Shown: positions 42,277 to 50,270 of the stretch, piece after piece | Position numbering within the stretch: the stretch's first letter is position 1 | How the letters are laid out: each line of letters begins with the position of its first letter | NCBI RefSeq assembly: GCF_000230975.2 | Contig: NC_021172.1 | Span: forward strand, 124,001 to 188,000 | Direction: 5' to 3' | Origin: Hyphomicrobium denitrificans 1NES1 | Lineage (GTDB): Bacteria > Pseudomonadota > Alphaproteobacteria > Rhizobiales > Hyphomicrobiaceae | DNA length: 64,000 nt | Translations under genes and position numbers: made by a program | The notes under the pieces: model-generated | Database searches by the model: none | The model's input: the letters and a program-made list of their open reading frames with translations, nothing else | What the model was told of the DNA's origin: nothing

Positions 42277-42669
42277 ATGTCGAAGCTATCGTGCGCATTG
42301 GCCATTGCAACTACCATCGTTGCTACCCCTTTCCTCTCATTTGCCCAAGACGCCGATCTCACCGCGCTCGGAGAGCAGACGTACTTTACATACTGCGCCG
42401 CGTGTCACAGCGTTGAAAACAGACCGCCGCTGTTCGCGGAGTCCCTGAAAGAAGAGATCCCCGACCTTACCGGAATTGCCAAACGAAACGGAGGGCACTT
42501 TCCGGACCAGGACGTGGCCGAAACCATCCGCAACGGCGGCATCAGTGGGCATGGTACGATGCGCCTGCTCTCCTGGGAAAAGTATTTCCGCAAGGAACTT
42601 TCCGAAAAGGAAGCGGAACAGCTCGTCTTGGCCTTGACCGCTTATCTCAGGACGCATCAAGAAAAATAA
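42277..42669 (+). CDS. Small class I cytochrome c
   Basis: A 130-residue periplasmic cytochrome with a signal peptide (SKLSCALAIATTIVATPFLS) and one haem site CAACH (TYFTYCAACHSVENRPP). The likely sixth ligand Met is in GHGTMRLLSW. The IPDLTGIAKRNGGHFPDQDV and ETIRNGGISG strips fit class I cytochromes. It is shorter than usual XoxG (cytochrome cL), so its role as the XoxF partner is a guess from location. The ATG at 42277 starts the signal peptide; a longer frame upstream is not supported. The 400 bp before it (41881-42276) hold no gene. Confidence 0.85.
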   Translation: MSKLSCALAIATTIVATPFLSFAQDADLTALGEQTYFTYCAACHSVENRPPLFAESLKEEIPDLTGIAKRNGGHFPDQDVAETIRNGGISGHGTMRLLSWEKYFRKELSEKEAEQLVLALTAYLRTHQEK

Positions 42670-42732
42670 CTGACGTATCTCCGCCTTTATTCCTTGGTGC
42701 AAACTGCGTGCACCATGCGGAGAGGCCGCCGC

Positions 42733-44085
42733 TCAGCGCATCGCAAAAAGTTCCTGATGAAACCGCTCGTGAACCGGGAACCGTTTCTGGGCGAAATCCC
42801 GCCGCAGGGCTTCGCCGAACCTCGACGGACCGCAAAACCAGATGCTCGCTTCCGGCCAGTCCGGAATTTCGGCGCGAATACGCTCGCCATTGAGAAGCCC
42901 ATGGCGCGCGTCGACAAGGAAATGCAGGCGCACGCCGGCGGCCTCCGCATCCGCTCTGAGCTTGCGCTCCGCCACCTCATCGTAATCGGCCGTAGGATGA
43001 AAAAGGTCGATCTTTTGGGGCGGAAGCGCTTGGTCATTCTTGCGAAGCTGCGCGAGGTATTTCATTCGGGCAATGAATGGGGTGATGCCGATGCCGGCAC
43101 CGATCCAGATTTGATGCGGACAGGTGTCGTTGAAGGTGAAGCATCCATAAGGTCCTTCAATCCTGACCTCTTGTCCTACGACAAGCTTGTCCCTGAGCCG
43201 GCGGGTATGATCGCCTAGCTCCTTCACAATGAAATTGATGCGGCGGTTAGTTGCGCTCCATGCGGAGGCGATGGTGTAGGGGTGTGCGCCCTCGCTTGGG
43301 TCTGACGTGGCGAAAGCGAATTGACCGGGTTGATGGCCGGGCCATCCGGAGGGAACATCGATCCCGGCTTCGAGAACCCTAACACCAGGATAATAATCAA
43401 GAGACGCGATGCGGCCCAGGACGCGCCGGTGAATGCCCACGCGACCCAGGAGGACGTTAACGGCGGCCCATACGCCACCGGCCATCAACACCGCCGTGAC
43501 GATGCCGATGGGAGACGACCAGTAGAAGAACCTGGTGAGCACGATGGAGTGGAAGACCAGCACGAGATAGGCGGCGGCGAGCAGCTTGTGGGTTTGATAG
43601 AAGAAGCGGTAAGGAATGCGCTGGATGAGAGCAATGGCAATGAGCAGGACGGCCACGTAGAAAGCCCATTCGCCGCCTTGCTCGGCACTATGGCGGAGAC
43701 TCGACAGGGTCTGCTCGACCTGACTTGCTGCGTGTGGCCTCGGTCCGCGCGCTGGACGTTCGAGAAGCCCGAGGCTTACAGCCCACCTCGGCCCGTTGGC
43801 CCACAACCAGTGCAAGACGGCCATAACCAGAGCGCCGATGCCCAACCACTTGTGCAGACGGTACATCTTGTCCAAGCCGCCGAACCACGGCTCGGGCCAT
43901 CGTGGGCGAAGCGCGAGCACCATGGCGAGGCTCATGCAGCCAATGGCGAGAATGCCCGTGTATTGCATCATCACCGAGCGGAAAGCGAAGAAATTGTCCG
44001 GTGCGAATGCCCGGGGCTCGGCGACAAACCACAACGCAGTCAGCGCTGCCAAGAAGATCCAGAAAGAGTATTTGATTACACGCAT
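42733..44085 (-). CDS. Ferric-reductase-like membrane flavocytochrome
   Basis: A 450-residue two-part protein. The N-terminal half has about six membrane helices with histidines placed for b-type haems (YRLHKWLGIGALVMAVLHWL, QTHKLLAAAYLVLVFHSIVL). The C-terminal half is an FNR-type FAD/NAD(P)H reductase: HPYTIASAW for FAD, LVVGQEVRIEGPYGCF, IGAGIGITPFIARMK for the nucleotide and a closing FCGPSRFGEALRR strip. It moves electrons from NAD(P)H across the membrane, with Fe(III) or another periplasmic acceptor as the likely target. It faces the cytochrome gene tail-to-tail. The link to metal uptake by the nearby TonB receptor is inference. Confidence 0.88.
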   Translation of the reverse strand: MRVIKYSFWIFLAALTALWFVAEPRAFAPDNFFAFRSVMMQYTGILAIGCMSLAMVLALRPRWPEPWFGGLDKMYRLHKWLGIGALVMAVLHWLWANGPRWAVSLGLLERPARGPRPHAASQVEQTLSSLRHSAEQGGEWAFYVAVLLIAIALIQRIPYRFFYQTHKLLAAAYLVLVFHSIVLTRFFYWSSPIGIVTAVLMAGGVWAAVNVLLGRVGIHRRVLGRIASLDYYPGVRVLEAGIDVPSGWPGHQPGQFAFATSDPSEGAHPYTIASAWSATNRRINFIVKELGDHTRRLRDKLVVGQEVRIEGPYGCFTFNDTCPHQIWIGAGIGITPFIARMKYLAQLRKNDQALPPQKIDLFHPTADYDEVAERKLRADAEAAGVRLHFLVDARHGLLNGERIRAEIPDWPEASIWFCGPSRFGEALRRDFAQKRFPVHERFHQELFAMR

Positions 44086-44139
44086 GCTTCAGCAACTTTA
44101 ATACATCAGTCTGCGAGGCGCTCTACTTGTCGGTGCCGA

Positions 44140-44373
44140 CTAATCCCTTGGTTCGATGAACTCGCCATTGAACCGTGAGCGGAATTTCTCCGCTTGGTTA
44201 TAATCGGAAAACATGTAGACGATATAATCTATGTCATTGCGTTTTACTGAATAGTGTATGTCGCAAATTTTGAACCCCTTACAGAAGTCCATAATGACGA
44301 GCCAATTGGTCCCCTGGCAAATCTTCGCAGGGATCGCGATATGGTACGGCCACCTTCTATTCTCTTCGGCCAT
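44140..44373 (-). CDS. Small protein of unknown function at the efflux operon end
   Basis: A 77-residue, cytoplasmic-looking protein (MAEENRRWPYHIAIPAKICQ, then FCKGFKICDIHYSVKRNDID and a C-terminal SRFNGEFIEPRD). Three cysteines and several aromatic residues give no clear motif. A GAGA-type site precedes the ATG. It is the last of six minus-strand genes that begin with an RND efflux pair, 18 bases after the previous stop. I do not know the family, and a role in metal handling is only suggested by place. Confidence 0.5.
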   Translation of the reverse strand: MAEENRRWPYHIAIPAKICQGTNWLVIMDFCKGFKICDIHYSVKRNDIDYIVYMFSDYNQAEKFRSRFNGEFIEPRD

Positions 44374-44391
44374 TCTCGGCTCTCGTTTAAA

Positions 44392-44700
44392 CTAGGCCTG
44401 ATCCAAAGCGTGGGGCGGACGCTCGGGTACGCTTCGGGGCTTTTGCCTGTCTTGGCTCGGCGTGTCCGACAGCGGCGGCCAATTCATCGGAAGACGATCG
44501 CGCCGGTGGCAGTAAACGCGGGTGTGGATGTTGTGGCAGTGCCGATAGTTGCGTGCGTCCGCGAGGTGGATCAGCTCTTCAAAAGCTGCGCCTTTCGCCG
44601 GAGGGTCCGTGATTGAAGCTCCGGTTTGTCCGAAAGCACTTCCGCCAGCGCTCAGACTCGCGATCGCGGCCAATAATGGTAGTATAGTAATGCTGCGCAT
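44392..44700 (-). CDS. Exported protein with a His/Cys cluster, possible metal binder
   Basis: A 102-residue protein with a signal peptide (RSITILPLLAAIASLSAGGS). The mature part holds H54-C55-H56, H59, C64 and H65 in the strip YRHCHNIHTRVYCHRR, six potential metal ligands within 12 residues. The rest is Pro-rich. This is a likely periplasmic metal-binding site. It lies inside an RND heavy-metal efflux operon, where small metallochaperones (such as CusF or the CzcE type) are known; it is not a homologue of either by eye. Confidence 0.6.
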   Translation of the reverse strand: MRSITILPLLAAIASLSAGGSAFGQTGASITDPPAKGAAFEELIHLADARNYRHCHNIHTRVYCHRRDRLPMNWPPLSDTPSQDRQKPRSVPERPPHALDQA

Positions 44701-44712
44701 CTTCGATGCTCC

Positions 44713-44928
44713 TCAAATGTTAGAGCTTGTGTCTCTAGGTTTGTCCTTGAATGGCCGAGCGGCTTTCGGTTTTGGATTGGTTGGACTGGCTGGGATGAAC
44801 CGGCGGTACCACTGTGTCCGCGCATCCGAAAAGTTGAGCGCCCATACCGCCAGGGCCCAAACACTCCCCACAAACAGGAGCGGCCCTGCGAAGGTCAGAA
44901 TGGTTTCAGTGAGCAGATCGAGACTCAT
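44713..44928 (-). CDS. Small single-pass membrane protein in the efflux operon
   Basis: About 71 residues with one membrane helix (ETILTFAGPLLFVGSVWALA) followed by a basic, Pro/Lys-rich cytoplasmic tail (IPASPTNPKPKAARPFKDKP). The ATG at 44928 overlaps the stop of the DUF3240 gene (ATGA) and has GGGAG eight bases before it, so I prefer it to an ATG six bases upstream. The tight coupling says it belongs to the pump operon. Function unknown. Confidence 0.6.
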   Translation of the reverse strand: MSLDLLTETILTFAGPLLFVGSVWALAVWALNFSDARTQWYRRFIPASPTNPKPKAARPFKDKPRDTSSNI

Positions 44929-45284
44929 TGGCATGTCTCCCGATCGAGGGGATTCGTGCGGGTTGGTTTCAACGGCTGCAGCCGGCCAAAACGCTCAACG
45001 GGTTCGATCCAGAAAGTGAGGTGAGGAACCGGGACTTTTTGCGCGACGATTTGCAAAAGACGCTCTGCTTCGGCCCGCTCAATGACTGCGGTTATGAGGT
45101 TCTTCTTGACGCGCCCCCGCACACGTTCGTTCACCGTGGCGCCTGCGAATCCAAAGCCATGGCCTTCCGCATCCCATGTCGTGAAGCCTGGAATGGGCGG
45201 ATCCAACGAAAGCATCAGTTCGATGATGCGGTCGGCGCTGTCGGGAGGACAGACGAGCGTGAGCTTACAAAGGAATTTGTCCAT
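44925..45284 (-). CDS. DUF3240 family protein (PII-like fold), efflux-linked
   Basis: A 119-residue protein like the DUF3240 family found after CzcA/CusA-type pumps. It begins MDKFLCKLTLVCPPDSADRI, then FTTWDAEGHGFGF and LITAVIERAEAERLLQIVAQ, giving the ferredoxin-like (PII-like) order. Members are thought to modulate or sense in heavy-metal efflux, but no function is proven. Its start overlaps the end of the pump gene by 70 bases, and its stop overlaps the next gene. Confidence 0.8.
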   Translation of the reverse strand: MDKFLCKLTLVCPPDSADRIIELMLSLDPPIPGFTTWDAEGHGFGFAGATVNERVRGRVKKNLITAVIERAEAERLLQIVAQKVPVPHLTFWIEPVERFGRLQPLKPTRTNPLDRETCQ

Positions 45285-48200
45285 GCGAGTTGTCCGGTTG
45301 GGTTCGTGGGCCGTTCTCCGGCTATTCCGAAACGGCGAAACAGAATCGGCAGCAGGATAAGTGTCAGCGCGGTTGAGGTCGCGAGACCGCCAATGACAAC
45401 GATGGCGAGCGGCTTCTGGATTTCGGAGCCCGGGCCATTGGCGAACAGCAGAGGGACGAGCCCGAACGCGGCGATGCTGGCGGTCATCAGCACTGGCCGA
45501 AGCCGCCGAAGCGCTCCCTCAAATACGGCCTCGGCAACGCTTGCGCCTACGGCCAGCAACTCGTTGAAGTGGCTGACGAGCACCAGTCCATTCAGCACGG
45601 CTATGCCGAGAAGCGCGATGAAACCGACCGAAGCGGGAACCGAGAGGTATTCGCCAGAAACCCAAAGCGCGAGAACACCCCCAACAAGAGCGAACGGTAC
45701 GTTGACAAGAATAAGAAGCGCCTGCCGGATCGAGCGCAGCACGGCGAAGAGGACGCCAAAGATCAGGCCAAGTGCAATCGGTACGACGATTGCGAGACGG
45801 GCGGCGGCGCGACGCTGGTTTTCGAACTGGCCGCCCCAAACAAGGTAGTAACCTTGGGGCAGCGGCACCTGAGCGGCAGCGGCACGTTGGGCCTCCTCGA
45901 CAAACCCCACCAGATCGCGGCCGGTAACGTAGGCCTGCACGATGGCAAAACGCGACGCATTCTCGCGATCAATCTTGACCGGGCCCGCGACGCGCTCAAG
46001 CTTTGCAACATCGCCGACGCGAACTAGGCCTCCATCACCTGCCGCGAGCTGAGTCGCAGCAAAAATCGCAGGCGCCTCACGAACGTTCTGTGCGCCGCGT
46101 AGAATGATGTTGGTTCTGCGACCCGGCTCCGCGACGATGCCTGCGGTGGAGCCCTCAAGAGTTGAGCGAAGCTCATCCTGAAGCCTTGTTGCCGAAAGGC
46201 CTGTGCGGCCTGCGGCGAGACGATCGACATTGATTTGAAGATAGTCGACGGTATCGTTGGCGACGGTCGAAACTTCCGCGGCGCCCGCCACCTTGCTCAG
46301 CGTCTCCTGAATTTTTCCCGCAAGATTCGAAAGCGTTTTGATGTCTGGTCCGAAAATCTTGACGGCGAGGTCACCGCGGGCCCCGGTCAGCATTTCGTTG
46401 GTCCGCATCTCGATTGGTTGTGTAAACGCAAACTCATAGCCTGGCAGATCTGCCATTGCCGCGCGAAGCTGTTCCATAAGCCACGCCTTATCCGGGACGC
46501 GCCACTCGTGCTTCGGCTTTAGGACCATGAACGTGTCGGTCTCGTTGAGACCCATGGGGTCGAGCCCCAATTCGTCTGAACCGACACGCGCTACGATGCG
46601 CTCGATTTCCGGCACCTTTTCCTTAAGTGTGCGCTGGATTTGAAGGTCGCCTTCGATGCTCGCCTGCAAATTGATCGAAGGATGCTTGGTGATCTGCATA
46701 ATCACAGCCCCTTCATCCATCGTCGGCATAAACGATTTTCCGATTGCGCTATAAGCGACACCCATGAGACCGATGCCCATGACAGCGACCAGATAAACCG
46801 GCAGCGGGAAGGCAAGGCAGACTTTGAGCAGTGCGCGATAGCCCCGATTGAGAAACCGCATCAGCAGCGGTTCCGAATGCGGACTGACGTTGAGCATCAG
46901 CGAGGCAAAAACGGGGATCAGGGTGAGCGACAAAATCAGTGAGCTACTCAAGGCGAAGATGATCGTAAGTGAGACCGGGCCGAACAGCTTGCCTTCGAGG
47001 CCCTGCAGTGACAGCAACGGCAGAAATACGAGACAGATGATCAGAATACCGGCTGCGACAGGTACTGCGACCTCGCTCGCAGCCTGATAGACGGTGTGCA
47101 GCTTTGGTACCGCTGCGGATCCTTGATTGTGCTGAAGCCGTTCGACCGTGTTCTCGACAACGACAACCGCTGCATCGACGATGAGGCCGATAGCAATCGC
47201 CAGTCCGCCGAGGCTCATCAGGTTCGCCGACATGCCGAAAAGATGCATCATGACGAACGTCATGAGAGCGGCGAGCGGCAACGTAACAGCGACGACGAGC
47301 GCTGCGCGCAAGTTTCCTAGGAAGGCCACCAGCAAGAGCACCACGAGAACCGTGGCCTCAAGCAGTGCTTTTTTTACCGTGCCGACCGCACTGGCGATGA
47401 GATCGGAGCGATCATAGAAAACGTCGATCCGCACCCCTTGCGGTAAACTGGCCTTTAGATCCTCGAGCCGCTGTCGAACGGATTTGACGATGGCGCTGGC
47501 GTCGGCGCCGCGCAACGACAAGACCAAGCCTTCAACGGTTTCGCCCTTTCCATCCTTGGTAACAGCGCCGTATCGAGTCAGACTCCCGATCTCAATCTTC
47601 GCGACATCGCCAAGACGCAACACTCGCGAGCCATCCCGTTTAAGGACAATCTGCGCGAGGTCTTTGGGAGTCTCGATAGCTCCGTGAGCGCGCACGACGA
47701 GCGCCTTTTCGCCTTCGTGCAATCTCCCTGCACCGTCGTTGCGATTATTCGACTCGATGGCGGCGGCAAGATCCGGAATGCCGAGGCCGGCGGACGCAAG
47801 CTCGGCTTGGTTGGGTATGATTTCGAACGTCCGAACCATGCCGCCGAGGGCATTGACGTCGGCAACGCCGGGAATGGTACGAAGCGCCGGACGTATCGTC
47901 CAATCAAGCAGGCTGCGGCGCTGTTCGAGCGTCAAGTCGCCGCCCTCGATTGTGAACATGAAGACGTCTGAAAGCGGTGTGGAGACCGGCGCAAGGCCGC
48001 CTGTGACGTCCTTGGGCAGATCGGCGCGCACACCAGCCAGGCGTTCCGCAACTTGCTGACGCGCCCAGTAGATGTCGGTTCCATCGGCAAAATCGAGAGT
48101 GATATCGGCAATCGCGTATTTTGCCGCCGACCGCAGGACCGTTTGCCCCGGGATGCCGAGTAGCTCCATCTCGATCGGGGTAATGATCCTTGTCTCCACC

Positions 48201-48379
48201 TCCTCCGGCGTCATGCCCGGGGCTTTCAGGATCATCTTCACCTGAACGGGCGAGATGTTCGGAAATGCGTCGATTGGAATTGTCCGGAAAGCATAGAAAC
48301 CGCCAGCCGCAACAAGGCAGGACATCGCCAGCATAAAGATCCGCTGCGTGAGGGAGAACTCGATGAGACGGCGCAACAT
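45215..48379 (-). CDS. Heavy-metal efflux RND transporter (CzcA/CusA family)
   Basis: A 1,054-residue inner-membrane proton antiporter with twelve helices and two large periplasmic loops. The opening IEFSLTQRIFMLAMSCLVAA, the loop strip APGMTPEEVETRIITPIEME, and the helix-4 motif LAIAIGLIVDAAVVVVENTV identify the HME-RND family. The motif has AIG...VDAAVVVVEN rather than the DFG...DGAVV form of zinc/cobalt/cadmium pumps, so the metal is left open. It pairs with the adaptor gene three bases upstream. No outer-membrane channel gene follows in this operon. Confidence 0.92.
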   Translation of the reverse strand: MLRRLIEFSLTQRIFMLAMSCLVAAGGFYAFRTIPIDAFPNISPVQVKMILKAPGMTPEEVETRIITPIEMELLGIPGQTVLRSAAKYAIADITLDFADGTDIYWARQQVAERLAGVRADLPKDVTGGLAPVSTPLSDVFMFTIEGGDLTLEQRRSLLDWTIRPALRTIPGVADVNALGGMVRTFEIIPNQAELASAGLGIPDLAAAIESNNRNDGAGRLHEGEKALVVRAHGAIETPKDLAQIVLKRDGSRVLRLGDVAKIEIGSLTRYGAVTKDGKGETVEGLVLSLRGADASAIVKSVRQRLEDLKASLPQGVRIDVFYDRSDLIASAVGTVKKALLEATVLVVLLLVAFLGNLRAALVVAVTLPLAALMTFVMMHLFGMSANLMSLGGLAIAIGLIVDAAVVVVENTVERLQHNQGSAAVPKLHTVYQAASEVAVPVAAGILIICLVFLPLLSLQGLEGKLFGPVSLTIIFALSSSLILSLTLIPVFASLMLNVSPHSEPLLMRFLNRGYRALLKVCLAFPLPVYLVAVMGIGLMGVAYSAIGKSFMPTMDEGAVIMQITKHPSINLQASIEGDLQIQRTLKEKVPEIERIVARVGSDELGLDPMGLNETDTFMVLKPKHEWRVPDKAWLMEQLRAAMADLPGYEFAFTQPIEMRTNEMLTGARGDLAVKIFGPDIKTLSNLAGKIQETLSKVAGAAEVSTVANDTVDYLQINVDRLAAGRTGLSATRLQDELRSTLEGSTAGIVAEPGRRTNIILRGAQNVREAPAIFAATQLAAGDGGLVRVGDVAKLERVAGPVKIDRENASRFAIVQAYVTGRDLVGFVEEAQRAAAAQVPLPQGYYLVWGGQFENQRRAAARLAIVVPIALGLIFGVLFAVLRSIRQALLILVNVPFALVGGVLALWVSGEYLSVPASVGFIALLGIAVLNGLVLVSHFNELLAVGASVAEAVFEGALRRLRPVLMTASIAAFGLVPLLFANGPGSEIQKPLAIVVIGGLATSTALTLILLPILFRRFGIAGERPTNPTGQLAWTNSFVSSRSSVLPTAPTASSN

Positions 48380-48382
48380 TCG

Positions 48383-49438
48383 CTACTCTCCTGCCAATAG
48401 CCGCTCAAGCTGTGGGAGACCGCTCGTTGCGACCTGCGCTTTGCTTGCCACTGGGCCTAAGATCGTTGCGTTCTTGGGAGAGCTGCCGCGCAGTTCCACG
48501 GCCACGAGCGTGAATCCCGATTCGCTGCGCACAAATACCGCTGGTCGATTGTCGATTTTGACGACAGCCGAAGCGGGTACATTCAGGGCGCCTGTTACGG
48601 TTGGACGCAGAATGCTGACGGTGACCATCTGGCCGGGAAGGAGGTGGGAGTCGGCAGGGATGGTTGCAAACATCACTGCGGAGCGCGTTATCCGGTCGAG
48701 AGAACCTCCAACAGAAACCACCCTGCCCTCAGGCCCGTCGATGATTTGTACGACGTCACCGGGTTTGACGCGCGCAATGACGTCGGCCGGCGTCTGGATC
48801 TCGACCCATAGCTCGTCGCTGGTGTCGATGGTGACAGTCGCGGCCATCGCCTCGATTTTGTCGCCGGGCATGACGCGAGTTTCCGCCACCGTTCCATCGG
48901 ACGGCGCAGGGATGGTGTATAGCCCGTCCTCTCTGGCGATTATTCCGTTCAGCGCCGTCGCGCGCTTATGCTGCTCAAGAACAGCGCGGACCTTCGCGAC
49001 CTGCGCCTCCGCTTCGTCTGCCAGTGTGGGATTTTGATAGTTCTTATCGGCGAGCGCACGTCTTCGCCGCGCGATGGCCTCTGCCGTCTGCAGCTCAGCC
49101 TCCGATTGCGCGAGCTGGCTTTGGACTTCGAGCAGCTCGCGGCTGGAAACCGTGATCATGGGCGTGCCCTTGCTGACGTGTTGCCCCGGCAGAACGTGCA
49201 CTTGGTTCACGGTGCCCGCGAAGGGTGCGGCGGCAACAAGCCGCGAGTTCAAGGGTGGGACCACGATGCCGGGCAGGACAGCGACCGTTTCCGTGCTGGC
49301 GGATCGCACGGGTTCAAGCTTGATGTTGAGACGCCTGACCTGCTCAGAGGTAATGCTCACGTCCTTTGCCGCCACGGACCGCGGCGCAAGTACGGCAATG
49401 AAAGCCAGAACGTAAAAAGCTAAATTTCTTCCAGGCAT
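48383..49438 (-). CDS. RND efflux periplasmic adaptor (CzcB/CusB-like)
   Basis: A 351-residue membrane-fusion protein. It has a signal peptide (RNLAFYVLAFIAVLAPRSVA), the lipoyl halves (VVPPLNSRLVAAAPFAGTVN and EDGLYTIPAPSDGTVAETRV), a helical hairpin rich in Gln/Ala/Glu between them (QSQLAQSEAELQTAEAIARR), and the beta-barrel strip VEIQTPADVIARVKPGDVVQ. It links the pump to an outer-membrane channel. It heads the six-gene operon and diverges from a response-regulator gene. The 134-bp intergenic region has a 15-bp inverted repeat likely to control both. Confidence 0.9.
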   Translation of the reverse strand: MPGRNLAFYVLAFIAVLAPRSVAAKDVSITSEQVRRLNIKLEPVRSASTETVAVLPGIVVPPLNSRLVAAAPFAGTVNQVHVLPGQHVSKGTPMITVSSRELLEVQSQLAQSEAELQTAEAIARRRRALADKNYQNPTLADEAEAQVAKVRAVLEQHKRATALNGIIAREDGLYTIPAPSDGTVAETRVMPGDKIEAMAATVTIDTSDELWVEIQTPADVIARVKPGDVVQIIDGPEGRVVSVGGSLDRITRSAVMFATIPADSHLLPGQMVTVSILRPTVTGALNVPASAVVKIDNRPAVFVRSESGFTLVAVELRGSSPKNATILGPVASKAQVATSGLPQLERLLAGE

Positions 49439-49501
49439 CCAAGCATCCCTTTTGACGGCCGAGCCGTGCTCCGGGGAGATGCGATACCGATCTGAAAGGA
49501 A

Positions 49502-49553
49502 CCTGAATTGAACCTGCAGTAAGGCTGACAGCCGTTTTCAGGTTCATTTCAGG
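49502..49553. promoter_or_regulatory. 15-bp inverted-repeat operator between efflux operon and regulator
   Basis: CCTGAATTGAACCTG (49502-49516) and CAGGTTCATTTCAGG (49539-49553) are inverted repeats with one mismatch, 22 bases apart. Each arm contains repeats of CCTGAA/TTCAGG-like hexamers, as in binding sites of OmpR-family regulators such as PmrA, QseB and CusR. Its place between the divergent efflux and regulator genes suggests joint control by the response regulator. Confidence 0.7.
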
Positions 49554-49572
49554 ATGATCGTGCTAGTTCAAA

Positions 49573-50265
49573 ATGATCGTGCTAGAAAGCGCGAACACGC
49601 GGGAGAAGACCATTCGCATACTGCTGATCGAAGATGATGATGAAATCGCCGATCGGCTTGTTGCCGGTCTTGCGCGAGCGGGATTTACTGTCGAACGCGC
49701 CGACAACGGGGCTGATGGTTATGCCATGGGAATGGAAGACGCGTACGCCGCGGCAATCCTCGACCTCGGCCTTCCGCAGATGCAGGGCCTTGACGTTCTC
49801 AAGCGCTGGCGCGCGTCCGACCGCAAGATCCCCGTTTTGATTCTCACTGCGCGAGGCACATGGGCAGAGAAGGTCGACGGTCTTAACGCAGGCGCGGATG
49901 ACTATATTACCAAGCCGTTCCACATCCCCGAGGTTGCAGCAAGGCTTAAGGCGCTGATCCGACGCGCCTCAGGAATTGCGAGCCCGGTGCTCACCCATCG
50001 CGGCATCTCGCTCGATACGGCTTCGAGCCGCGTCTGCCAAAATGGCGAGTCCATTGAATTGACTGCGCGTGAACTCAAGATGCTGACCTACTTCATGCAT
50101 CGCATCGGCCGCGTCGTGTCGCAGGCCGAGTTGATCGATCATCTCTACGCTCTTGAGGACAGTCGGGAGTCAAATACCATCGAAGTTTACATCAGCCGCT
50201 TGAGGCGGAAGCTTGGCGCTGACGTCATCACGACAGTGCGCGGGCTCGGGTACCGGATGGACTGA
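49573..50265 (+). CDS. OmpR-family response regulator (metal-efflux type)
   Basis: A 230-residue regulator with receiver (about 15-130) and winged-helix (about 135-228) domains. RILLIEDDDEIADRL starts the receiver, the phosphorylated Asp lies in AAILDLGLPQM, and Lys in DDYITKPFHIPE. The output domain has LTARELKMLTYFMHRIGRVV and EVYISRLRRKLGADVITTVR with GLGYRMD at the end. It should be phosphorylated by the histidine kinase five bases downstream and bind the inverted repeat upstream. The start codon itself lies in the second copy of a 13-base direct repeat (ATGATCGTGCTAG). Confidence 0.92.
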   Translation: MIVLESANTREKTIRILLIEDDDEIADRLVAGLARAGFTVERADNGADGYAMGMEDAYAAAILDLGLPQMQGLDVLKRWRASDRKIPVLILTARGTWAEKVDGLNAGADDYITKPFHIPEVAARLKALIRRASGIASPVLTHRGISLDTASSRVCQNGESIELTARELKMLTYFMHRIGRVVSQAELIDHLYALEDSRESNTIEVYISRLRRKLGADVITTVRGLGYRMD

Positions 50266-50270
50266 GCGGC

